DNA of 64,000 bases from Choristoneura fumiferana. Lineage: Eukaryota; Arthropoda; Insecta; Lepidoptera; Tortricidae. Below are positions 10,387 to 21,200 of the stretch, one piece after another. The position numbers and the translations under genes were made by a program. Location: the NCBI RefSeq assembly GCF_025370935.1, contig NC_133499.1, positions 2,165,594 through 2,229,593 on the forward strand, in the 5' to 3' direction. The notes under the pieces are model-generated. The model did not search any database. It saw nothing but the letters and a program-made list of their open reading frames with translations, and had not been told where the DNA came from. The first letter of the stretch is position 1, and every line of letters starts with the position of its first letter.

Positions 10387-11955
10387 TATTCAAAATTCAG
10401 AAGAACGTTTTTCAAAATAGTGGCAAAATGGAAACTGATTCAATAAATTATTTAAAATTTAAACTGTCATGCAAAATTGTAATACACTTTATGATTTAAA
10501 GGCCCTTAAGTTTGAAACGTAAGGAACAGAATCTCACGCCACAACAAAAAACCCGGTCCACCCATATAAACTTCAAAATATATATATTTTTCATATAAAT
10601 ATCTTTTGATTTTTATTTATAAATACAAAAAGACTCCGTACTTATAATACACGCTCTTGTATTCAAAAATATCTACCGCATCCCACCTTCCTTAGTCTAC
10701 TTAAGGTAATTATAAAATGGGCAAAGTACTCTACAAGTTGACTTCACACAATATCAGATTTAAAAGGCAGCAAAAATAATTTTGTATTTCATAGCAAGCC
10801 TGTGAAAAACAAAGTTATTTAGGGCATCTGTGACACTTCCACGTCCATTGACGCTAAGTGATGTCGAATAAAATCCTTTGGACTCCCATTTGTCTCTGCA
10901 TGCTGTATCATTACTCATAAATATTTCACGTTTAATTAACACTTCGACTTAAATATTGCGTGAAGTCCGCATTTCCTCTAACCCCCCAATAAAATGTTTC
11001 TTAGAACAAAACTTGCTATAGTCTAGCGATCTTGCTACTGTGCGCGACAATATTTCAAAAACATTGTACTCGATTATTTAACAACTATGAAAAATGCAGA
11101 AAATTCGAAAAAAAAAACTAAAATTACGAGCACCAAAACAAAAAGGAAAGTCCCAAAGATACGATTAGCTAGTCAGGTTTTGATAATGTCAAAGCAATTA
11201 AGAATGTAATCATTAATATTGAAAAATACTAGAAAATTGTTATCGATCACAATCGATGTCATAAATATCAACACAGGCATCGCCTCAAATAAACAAAGTG
11301 TAACACCGGCCTTAGGTGAGTAACATAAAGGCGTCATATTTTTGACGTCTATGCAACGGACATACATTTTATGATCCTGACTGTCAATTGTACATATTAA
11401 ATCGTAATATCAACGTTAGCTTCGACAAACATTCGGAATTTTTAACCCGTCGCGCCTCCCAAAACATTACAGGACAGGATCAAAACGCGTGACGGGTTAA
11501 GTTTATTTTTAACCCGCTCTAGCTAATAACAACAAATCTTTGTTAGACCCAAAAAAAACACGTACCACTAAATGTTTCAAATTTTAGTAAACTTTGGCAA
11601 GATTTTCAAAATAACCAAAATAAAGAAGTTGTGACGCAACAACACCTTACACCTACGAAGATACCGCAAACGCCACGTAAATTCGATAAATATCACGTCA
11701 TTCAGTTATGTTTAACGTTCCCATCCTTCAAGCGAACGTGAGACGAGTCGACGAAATTGACAAAAAAAAACCTAACAAAAAAAATGCGAGAATCAGCTAC
11801 ATTTCTTTATCACATACATTAAACAGTTGACAGTCGCCAAGGGAGCCAGCACGTCACTCTGTCCTTTTCTAGCTAACATAATATAGCCATTTAAGCAGCA
11901 CAGAACTTGTTCACATTCACTGAGGACTTTATAAAAGTTAACATTCGCAGCTGAT

Positions 11956-12065
11956 ACAGTTCTAGTGAATAATGTTTTTCCATCGTATTTTGTCGGATAA
12001 CATCGTTTTTTTTTTTATTTAACTTAAAACAAAATACGAGGGCAAAACATTATTCACTACATCTA
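11956..12065. mobile_element. Short TA-duplicating MITE
   Basis: Arms 'tctagtgaataatgtttttc' and, inverted, 'gtagtgaataatgttttgcc' flank a short AT-rich loop; both arms carry CGTATTTTGTC. TA borders each side. Same family as 12953-13098 and the outer element at 19681-20835. Confidence 0.65.
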
Positions 12066-12952
12066 TAAAACGTTTATTTGCTTTTAAAGACCAGACTGCA
12101 TTTAAATCGATTCACAGACAACACAAGCTAAATGCCTCCCAAGTCGTTACTATTACATCCACATACAGTAACCAGAATGTTGGCGCTCGGGGATCGTCGG
12201 TTTTCTTCGTTTTCCTGAAGATTCAAATGAGAATGAAAAAGAAAACCGATCATTTGTTTCAAGTTCCAAACGACATCTGCTAACTAGTTGAAACGATCCC
12301 CAAAGTAAGACAGTCGTGCTGGCGATACTCGCATATTTTTGGTAAGGATTTTGTTCATAATGGAATAGGCATGGCTACCATACAGGATCAATTCAAACCG
12401 AACGTAAAAAAATAGTAAACAAGAGTACAAATATGTCTTATTCAATACTTTTTAGTACGACCAAAATTACAGTAAACAGTAGGAACTTCAAGATTTCAAA
12501 AAAAATTAGAACAGCAATTTTAACCAGATGTCAACTTTCGTTAAAATTATTGTATAAACATATTGGTTAATACATTTAAATATTGGTGCGGCATTACCAT
12601 TGCGACGTTGGGAAACGTTCGCTGACGTTTTTTGACGGAGCCATGCGTTACCCATTTCTCTTTTACGGTACCTGCTCTTTAGAAAAAAATACATGACTTT
12701 CTATAATGGCATACTATTGACTTAACTGGTAACTATATCATTACAACTTAATACAATCCGCAATCGATAAATATATTTTAATTTTACAAATAAATCAAAC
12801 GTAATATAAAATTTACAGTATAACAAAAAAAATAATGTCTCTGATTTTTTGATTGAAAAATATATTTTGATTAAATCAAATAGCTATTTTATCACACAGT
12901 CCATAATTGAATAGATTGGTTGTGCGAGTGAACAGCGCGGGCAAGGCAAATA

Positions 12953-13098
12953 CAGATCTAGTAAATAATGCTTTTCCATCGTGTTTTGTCGGAAATGTTC
13001 GTATTTATCTTGCTTTCTCAACTAGTTTACTGAAGATAATTGAGAAAGCCGAACTTTTCCGACAAAATACGATAGCAAAACATTATTCACCACATTTG
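12953..13098. mobile_element. Intact TA-duplicating MITE (146 bp)
   Basis: Begins CAGATCTAGTAAATAATG and ends, on the opposite strand, CAAATGTGGTGAATAATG. Both arms continue with a TTTTGTCGGAAA block. It is flanked by TA on both sides, as Tc1/mariner-type MITEs are. It gives the uninterrupted structure against which the nest at 19681-20835 can be read. Confidence 0.75.
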
Positions 13099-13219
13099 TA
13101 TACATATTCTTGTAACTTTGTAGTTAACTTTACTGAATGACAGTAAATAATTGCAGCAGATGCTTGAACTGATTTACTGAACAATCCCGTAAAAGTTAAG
13201 TCTTCGACACGCTTTCAGC

Positions 13220-13350
13220 GCAGTGCACTTTGCACGTCAACCAACGTTTGTCAAAATCAACCAACGTTCGTCAAAAAGGACCAACGTTTGTCAAAATCAA
13301 CTAACGTTTGTCAACGTCAACCAACGTTTGTCAACGTCTGTCAACGTCAT
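13220..13350. repeat. CAACGTTTGTCAA minisatellite
   Basis: About seven degenerate units built on 'ccaacgtttgtcaaaatcaa' with 11-23-bp spacing. A 62-residue reading frame across it (13288-13476) is repeat-driven and not a gene. Confidence 0.75.
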
Positions 13351-13945
13351 ATAAGTTTTTCGAAAACTCTTACAGGGGATTTCAGTAAAACTTGCCCAAT
13401 TCCAAGCGTGTACACAGGCGCACATGTCGACTTAAATAAATTGAAATGCGTTTTCAGAAAGGGCCAATATTTTTAATTTATTTCCTTTGTCATTGTCAAC
13501 GTTTACGAAGTTAATTTAATTCTACCGGGAAGTATCTTTTAGCCCATATAGACCATGACCAGGTATGTAGACCATGGTCAAAAACAAGTTTTAGCATTCC
13601 TGAAACAAAAGGCCCTCTCTGAAAAAAAAAATAACAGAAGAACAAAACGCGAAAAAAACAAAAATATATCAGACTTGATTTGTGGTTTGATTTCGATTAC
13701 AATGGAATTCTAAAGAAAAACTTTTTCTTACAAAACGCTAGTAACAAAAGATCCAAAATAGTTTCTGAAACCAATTGTTCAGAACTCTTATTTACAAATA
13801 CACATTTAAAAATTTTTTGGCCAAATTATAAGGACTGTAAAATTACGTCTTTTTACAGAATAGAAAAATATAATAACAAAAGTAAACCGAGAGATTATCG
13901 TCTTTAAGAGAACATAGTTTATATTTATTTAGTTTATATTATATA

Positions 13946-13951
13946 TTTATT
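13946..13951 (-). promoter_or_regulatory. Candidate polyadenylation signal of THAP-A
   Basis: AATAAA on the minus strand, shortly downstream of both candidate terminal exons (13977-14000 and 14085-14201), with a second AATAAA-like motif near 13925. Confidence 0.35.
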
Positions 13952-13976
13952 ATTCACCGCAGCTTTGGAATGTCAC

Positions 13977-14000
13977 TCACTGGAGGATCCTGGGTATATC
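13977..14000 (-). CDS. THAP-A candidate terminal exon, option 1
   Basis: On the minus strand a strong pyrimidine tract and CTAG acceptor precede a sequence that, in phase 0 after the 15135 donor, reads DIPRILQ and then a stop, with AATAAA downstream. It is very short, so the call rests on splice-site strength alone. Confidence 0.3.
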   Translation of the reverse strand, partial: DIPRILQ

Positions 14001-14084
14001 CTAGAAAAAAAATATATTTCAAAATATTTTTAATTTAAACTTTTTATGCTGACTGACCAACTTTTTTTTCTACAGTCACCTGCA

Positions 14085-14201
14085 TCAATACCTGCCACAC
14101 ACAGCGGAGCGTGCAAAAATGCACAACGTGCAATTGCCGACCTGAATAACACCAATTATGTTTTTAAGCTCTTCACCGCCCCAGCAGTCATCCAGTCGTG
14201 A
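14085..14201 (-). CDS. THAP-A candidate terminal exon, option 2
   Basis: On the minus strand a CATTGGCAG acceptor is followed in phase 0 by 38 codons beginning SRLDDCWGGEELKNIIG and then a stop at 14085. It is longer than option 1 but has a weaker pyrimidine tract. Only one of the two options need be real; cDNA would decide. Confidence 0.3.
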   Translation of the reverse strand, partial: SRLDDCWGGEELKNIIGVIQVGNCTLCIFARSAVCGRY

Positions 14202-15134
14202 CTGCCAATGGAATGACTCACACGCGACGGTCACATGACCAACAATTAACTCGAAATTAATCCTTCTGCAATGGAATTAAAAACCAAGTTGCTTTGTCGC
14301 TGGTTTTTCTGTGGCGTACAGAGCACGTCACTTCGTTTGTTTTGTGGCGGTGAAGAGGTTTACCCCCGACGCAAAAAGATGGGTGTTATATGTTTAACGC
14401 CAATATCTGTCTGTGCCATCGTAACTCTCAAACGGATTGACCCATTGCGATGCAGTTTTTTTTGCATGAAAGCGAGTTACCTTACGGTGCAGTGGTTCTT
14501 AGATGTTTGATACAAATCGGTTCAGCCGTTTTTGAGATATTGAACTTTGCAATGACAATGTCGGGGGCTTTTCAACTTTCCTAAATTGGCTATGTTATAT
14601 TGGTATTGACTGTACATCTGGGTCAATCAACTTGCTAGTGTTGTTATTCTGTCCCGTAACTCAGGAGACACCAGAGATACACTTTGTTAGTAAAATGTTT
14701 GAAAAGTACATTATTAGCATGCTTAGGAGATGAGCCACGAACAAATTGCATTAAAACTGTTGTGGATTTGTACCCCATACAATCATGCTTATAATGAGTA
14801 ACTTGTGAGACGTCACCATGGCAATAAGGGCACTAAAAACAATAAATTAAAAAAAAAACAAAAAAAAACCGACTGCTTACAATTTGGCACCAAAAATTCG
14901 CTATTTTGATTTTTCAAGAATTTCATTGACCCAGTGTCACTCGCGTCATTAAGACGAATCCAATGACGTATCATTTATCAAAATCGGTTCAGCCGTTGGA
15001 GTAGTTACGAGAGGACATAGGAATAGACATACATACGCGTCAATCACATAACCCTCCTTCTTCGCAGTCGGGTAAAAAGTTGATTAACCCATTTTTTAAC
15101 GAACTCGATTTCTAAAATCTTCATTTTCAGTTAC
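14202..15134 (-). other. Presumed last intron of THAP-A
   Basis: Mainly interspersed repeats: a copy of the family seen at 258-475 (14360-14580) and AT-rich DNA with short blocks shared with other repeats ('aaaatcggttcagccgttgg' at 14979-14998). No additional exon was recognised. Confidence 0.5.
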
Positions 15135-15214
15135 CTCAAATCTGTGCAGTAACGGTGGCCCGTTGTAGTGCGGATTCTCGCTGTAGAAGAACGGTCTCTT
15201 CATTGTGTTTTGCC
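15135..15214 (-). CDS. THAP-A exon 10 (last confident coding exon)
   Basis: 80 nt. The acceptor TGTACAG supplies the last two bases of a Trp codon, followed by 26 codons (QNTMKRPFFYSENPHYNGPP ... LLHRFE). The phase-0 donor is GAG|GTAACT. Aromatic and Pro/Asn-rich; no domain recognised. Confidence 0.85.
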
Positions 15215-18200
15215 CTGTACATACAAACATACATTTACCGACATAGAAGGGAAGGAACGGAAAGAGATACATCTGTCTAGTAGGTTTTACAAGTTAAGGA
15301 GTAATATCTTCATGTGCGGAATCGTGATGAAATAGAGGTGCTAAGATATATGCTTTTTTAACCCCCGACGCAAAAAGAGGGGTGTTGTTTTGCCGCTATG
15401 TGTGTCTGTCTGTCTGATTTTGATGCGGTTTTTAGGGTTCCGTAGCCAAAACGGCAAAAACGGAACCCTTATAGTTTCGCCATGTCTGTCTATCTGTCTG
15501 TCCGTCCGCGGCTTTGCTCAGGGACCAATGCTAAAAAGCTGTAATTTTGCACGAATATATATGTAAACTATGCCGACAAAAAGGTACAATAAAAAAAATT
15601 TTTTTTGTGTTCCTCCCATAGACGTAATGTGGGGGAGTTTTTTATTTTCTCATCCAACCTTGTAGTGTGGAGTATCTTTGGATAGGTCTTTTAAAACCAT
15701 TAGGGGGTTACTACAACGATTTTTCGATTCAGTGATTTGTTTGCAAAATATTCAACTTTAAAGGGCAAATTTTCATTAAAATCGAGCGTACCCCCCCAGC
15801 GGCGTTCAGCCGTTTTTGAGATATTGAACTTTGAAGTGACAATGTCGGGGGTTTTCCAACTTTTTGTTGGTTAGGTTATAGACCACCTGAACTCGTTGGC
15901 AATTTGATTCCTACACGATTAGGTACTGAGCCCAACAGTGCATTTGTACCCCATAAAACCATACTTTTAATTAATTTATTTATTTATTTATACAATACAA
16001 AGTCAGGCTTACAGTTTGCACCAAAACGCCTAGCTCGTTAATACTTAATACTATGCTAAAAATAACATTATAACATATTTTAGATAAAAGCAACTCGCGA
16101 GACATAATAAGTTGATTGGCCCATTTACATAATGGTACATACATCATCATCATCAACCGGAAGACATCCACTGCCGAATAAAGGCCTCCCCTTTAAAACG
16201 CCACAATTAACAACAACTCGCCACTTGCATCCACCGGTTTCCCGCAACTCTCACGATGATTTCGTTAGTCCACCTGGTGGGAGGCCTGCCAACGCTTCGT
16301 CTTCCGGTTCGCGGTTTTACTACTTACTTACTACGTACTTTTTTCCACCAACGGTTATCTGTTCTTCGAGCGATGTGGCCCGCCCATAATTGGACATGTG
16401 CTATAGACCATCTGAACTCATGGTCATTCTGATTCATAGCCGATTCGGTACCGACAGGGTATCGGTCGCCTACAAATCCTAAACAATATCCCTAACTTTT
16501 CCCTGACCACATTTCTAAATTTCCCTGACCAATCATATACTCAAACCAGGTTTAAATATGATTTTTTTCGACTGCCCGAAATACTAAGCTAGATCCGATG
16601 ATGGGAACTCACTGCACACTGAACGTACTCACTTTATCGTTGACTTGTTTTATGGTGCCACTCTTTTACGTCGCCCAGAAGTGGAACGACGTGTCAAAAT
16701 ATCGAATTTGGTTTTTTTGTTTTGGGAAATCACGAGTATTTTCCCTGACGTTTTGGATTTCTAGCAAATTTCCCTGATTTTTCCTGACCACCTTGAGCTT
16801 CCCTGACTTTCCAGAAAGTGGACACCCTGACCGAGCCCCCGAGCAACAGTGGACGTGTTGGGGCTGATGATGATGATGTTAAGCCAGTACTCACATAGTT
16901 GCGTGTGAGCGGCGAGTGCGTTCTGTTTAGCGATGAGAAGCTCGGGGCCGGGCCGCGCCAGCTGCTCGTAGTACCCTGTAACACGCGCGCGATGGTCACA
17001 GGGATATTTGGAAATAATTCCGATCTGCATTGGCGATCTCTTACCTACTTCAAATAGCGAATCTGCTGTGTTAAAAATTAAGTTGTGTTAAATACTTGTG
17101 ATGTATAGATATCATTTAATAATATTGTAAATCTGTTAAAAAAAATATATGCCTCGTTGAGTTTCTTGTCGGATTCTTGTCAACAGAGGTTTTTCCGAAC
17201 AGGTGGTAGATTTTTTTGACATTCATAAGTGCTTGTTATAGCCTAAATTGGATAAAGGTATTTTGACTTTGACAGCACATTAGAGCCACCCGGCACCCGA
17301 CCCGCACCGCCTCGCCGCGACCGGTTAGTATTCGTTATATGGATTTGTTAGGTAGTCTTTTACCTGAAAATCATAAATTCCTTGTAGCGATTCACCGAAT
17401 AGCATTTCGCTCGAATTAACAAAATTTTAATAGAATCTTGTAGGGTACTTGAAGCAATCTTTCGCGTAGCTTTTTACATTTGTATAATTAATTTGTAGCA
17501 TCTAATTTTTCATGTAGTATTTCCTAGATGCATTTCGCCGCGATCGATGTTTGCTTGGGACTCTAATTAATTTGACGCATTAATTGATTGTTGCACTGAA
17601 ATACACTAACACGCGATCGAGGTAAAATGAGACTTAAACAAATAATGCTAAAAAAACACGATTGACACACAATGCGATACAATGCACGATTGAGGTGAAA
17701 AGCAACTAAAATTAATAGCGACAAAAAAAATAAACGAATCGCTACAAAGAATTTATGCTTTTGAGGTAAAGAAGTAACAAATGATGCGCACTACATAGAC
17801 TCTGTAGCGTCACCGGATCGCCTCGCTCGTGAACTACTTGGTGATAGCGCGGCCCGCACGCTTGCGACGTGGCGCTCCCCACGCACCCTTCATAGTAGAC
17901 TACTCGGAAATTCGTGGACCACGCGGCGTCGTTCATTAATCATTCAGTAGCATATTATGTAAGTTTTTTAACCCTTAAGGTAGCGGCGATTTAGCGACTA
18001 CGTGCATCGACTTGGTAATTCAACCTTATAGAACCGTAATTAAAAAAAAGCCGTGGTGGCCTAGTGGTTTGACCTATCGCCTCTCAAACAGAAGGTCGTG
18101 GGTTCAAACCCCGGCTCGCACCTCTGAGTTTTTCGAAATTCATGTGCGGAATTAAATTTGAAATTTACCACGAGCTTTGCGGTGAAGGAAAACATCGTGA

Positions 18201-21200
18201 GGAAACCTGCACTAACCTGCGAAGCAATTCAATGGTGCGTGTGAAGTTCCCAATCCGCACTGGGCCCGCGTGGGAACTACGGTCCAAGCCCTCTTGTTGT
18301 GAGAGGAGGCCTGTGCCCAGCAGTGGGACGTATATAGGCTGGGATGAACCGTAATTATTGAAAATACTACTAGTTTTAAAAACATCCTTTGTTAGGTGTG
18401 TATTCGATAGTAGTATACTCCAATAAATGGGGCCTTATTAAGGGTTAAGATACTGCCACTGCTGTCCTATGGACAAGTGGACAGAATAACAAACAAGAAA
18501 AAGTTGATTGACCAAAGTATAAAGTATCGGTGGCTGCACTCACCCTGAACATTGTCGTGTCCGTTAGAGTAGTACGGGCTCCCTTGCGGTTGCATCACAT
18601 TTTCACAGCCTGCAAGGCATATTAACACACATTTAATAACCTAACCAACAAAAATTTGGAAAACCCCCCACTTTCGTCACTTCAATGTAAAATATCTCAA
18701 AAACGGCTGAACCGATTTTAATAAAATATGTCTATGAACCATCGCTAGAAAGCCTGATTTCAAATAATTAAAACCGATTTCAAATCGGTCCACCTGTTTA
18801 AGAGCTACAGCACCACAGATAGACACACAGACACATACATACACAGAGAGAGACACACAGAAACACATATCGGTCGTTGGTTTATTTTATCTTTGCGCGA
18901 TAGAATCCGGAATACAGAAATTTGACGAAAAACTAAAGTCACTGTCACTGACATAGCTCGAAGACGTATGCAGGCTGAAGTGGCAATGGGCGGGCCACAT
19001 CGCGCGAAAAACAGATATCCGTTGGGGGAGAAGTCATCGAATGGCGACCACGAACTGGATGACAAAGTGTTGACTAAGTGGACTGATAACATTGTTAGAG
19101 TTGCGGGTAATCGGTTAATGCGAGTAGCGAGTTGTCGTTCATGTGGCGCTCTAAGGAGCTCTGCTCAGCTGGACGTCTTCCGGCTGATGATGATGAATTC
19201 GTTTTTCGTCTTCGTGAAAATTTACAGCATTCCCAGTTGATACCAATGCGCTGTTTATCGCTATCCCGCGGGAAGTATGCAGTTTTCCGGGATAAAACTA
19301 TCCTACATCTTTACCTGGGCCTCAGAGTGGAGAAATAGGATCTAAGGCACTTGTCTCACCGCCTGCGAGGAAGCGTTTAGCTATTGATTATTTTCTCGCT
19401 CAAGAAACGAATAATAGTAAAGTAAATCCCATGTCAATAAAAGAGATACACATAGTAATAGTTGATCGCTGGCGACGAGAACTCTCTCCACTAGTTTGCC
19501 GCAGCGTTTTTAATACAATTTTTTAAGTCCAAGCCTTAATTAACACATAAGTATGTTAAATTTCAAGTCAATCTGACCACTGGAAGTGCGTCAAATTTAT
19601 ACTCGCTTGGCAGTCAGAACTCACTTTCCCGCCGCACTCATATACTCGCTTATAACCCGGTGACAAAGTTAACAGAACTACAGATTTATTGAATAATGTT
19701 TTGCCATCGTATTTTGTCGGAAAAGTTCGTACAGTACCATTACTTGGAGTTAAGACTTGACAGATGGGCGTGCCTTCAGTCAATTTTCAACTTTGAGTTC
19801 ATACAAATAAAATAGTTTTTACATAATTTCTCTTTGTGTGGTGCCGTGCTAACCTAATGTAAATTTTTGATACAACCTGCGGAAGTATCATTTAACTTTG
19901 TTGTAATATTTATTTAAAGGAAATAAGTACTATGTGTTGAGGAGTATAGTAATTCCATTTGAAGTTCTGTGGTGTTTTGTTTGGCATGGTGTGACGTCTG
20001 ATATGGTGCGCGTCACCTCGTTTAAGTTAAGCTTAAACATGTATACTATGGCTATCTGTGGGATCCTGTAATTGGCTCTGTGTTGCTATTCCTTCTACAT
20101 ATATTGTGTTTTAGCTGTTGGTTCTCCTTAAATAAATAAATAAGTTGTAAACGTGGGTAGCGGTATACTAAAAATGGCTTTATTTGTATGACGTCAAAGT
20201 TGAAAATTGACTAAAGGCACGCCCATCTGTCAAGTGTTAACCCGAATTAATCAAACTGTATTTATCTTGCTTTCTCAATAGGCTTCAGTAAACTTCAGTA
20301 ACTCAGTTGAGATATCTAGATAAAAAATGTATTAAGTGTTACCTTTCCATATTTTTTGCATATTTTTTGGACAAACGGTTTACAAGATAGAGGGGGGGGG
20401 ACACAATTTTTGCTACTTTGGGAGCGATTATTTCCGGAAATCTTAACTTAATCAAAAAAGTTTTTGAGAAACCTTACTATCTTTTCAAAAGAGCTATCAA
20501 ACTATGTGCCACATCTTGACGCGAGTTAAAAAAAAAATCAATTTCCGTTACGTGTACGGAGTGCCCTCCCTATAAATATTTATTTTTGTAATTTCACTAC
20601 AAAACTAAATAACGGCTTTGACAAGACATCTGTACTCCAAATTTCATTGATATACATCTTTTAGTTTTCAAGTAAAATGCCTATGACATACGTACGGACG
20701 GACATACAGACAGACAGATAGACAGACGGACTTGACGAAACTATAAGGGTTCCGTTTTTGCCATTTTGGCTCCGGAACCCTAAAAACGAACTTTCCCGAC
20801 AAAATACGAGGGCAAAACATTTTTCAATACATCTGTACGCACTCGCTTCTCGCTGCTCGCCAACTTTATAGTTGGTGCGCTAGTTACCTTCGGGCTCCTG
20901 CTTGACTTGCGACGGCAGCGGCGGAACCAGTCTCCGCTGCGTCTCTGCGTACATGCCCGCGTCTGAAACACGAATTTAACCTTATGTAAAGACTAGTAGC
21001 AGTAGTACAGTCGAGTTCATAAACTCGTGAGTGTTGTGAGCAAAAATTTTATGAAAAAAATAGAACCGACGACAAAAACCATGAAAATAATTTTCTACCA
21101 GTCTGAAGTCGGTGCCTCAGCGCGAGCCAGCAGGAGTGGACCTATAGTCGTCTACCTCACCTACAACTATACGAGTATTTTGGGCTTCAATCACTCCTGC

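Larger units (their letters stand above)
10387..13945. other. Non-coding 3' flank of THAP-A
   Basis: AT-rich, no recognisable coding sequence. It contains two TA-duplicating MITEs (11956-12065, 12953-13098) and a minisatellite (13220-13350). The remainder is low-complexity DNA without matches to other parts of the window that I could see. Confidence 0.5.
18610..20887 (-). other. THAP-A intron 7 with nested transposons
   Basis: In order: a minus-strand repeat (18640-18870), a LINE C-terminal fragment (18955-19195), and a nest of TA-duplicating MITEs (19681-20835) with another repeat fragment inside (about 20330-20785). No exon seen. Confidence 0.6.

Noticed and set aside
16132..16389. 85-codon plus-strand frame
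   Set aside because: Antisense to a minus-strand LINE 3' end that starts with a CAT repeat.
18050..18125. Possible tRNA gene (box A, box B)
   Set aside because: It is the head of a SINE with a body, a tail and a 12-bp target duplication; the same unit recurs at 45585.
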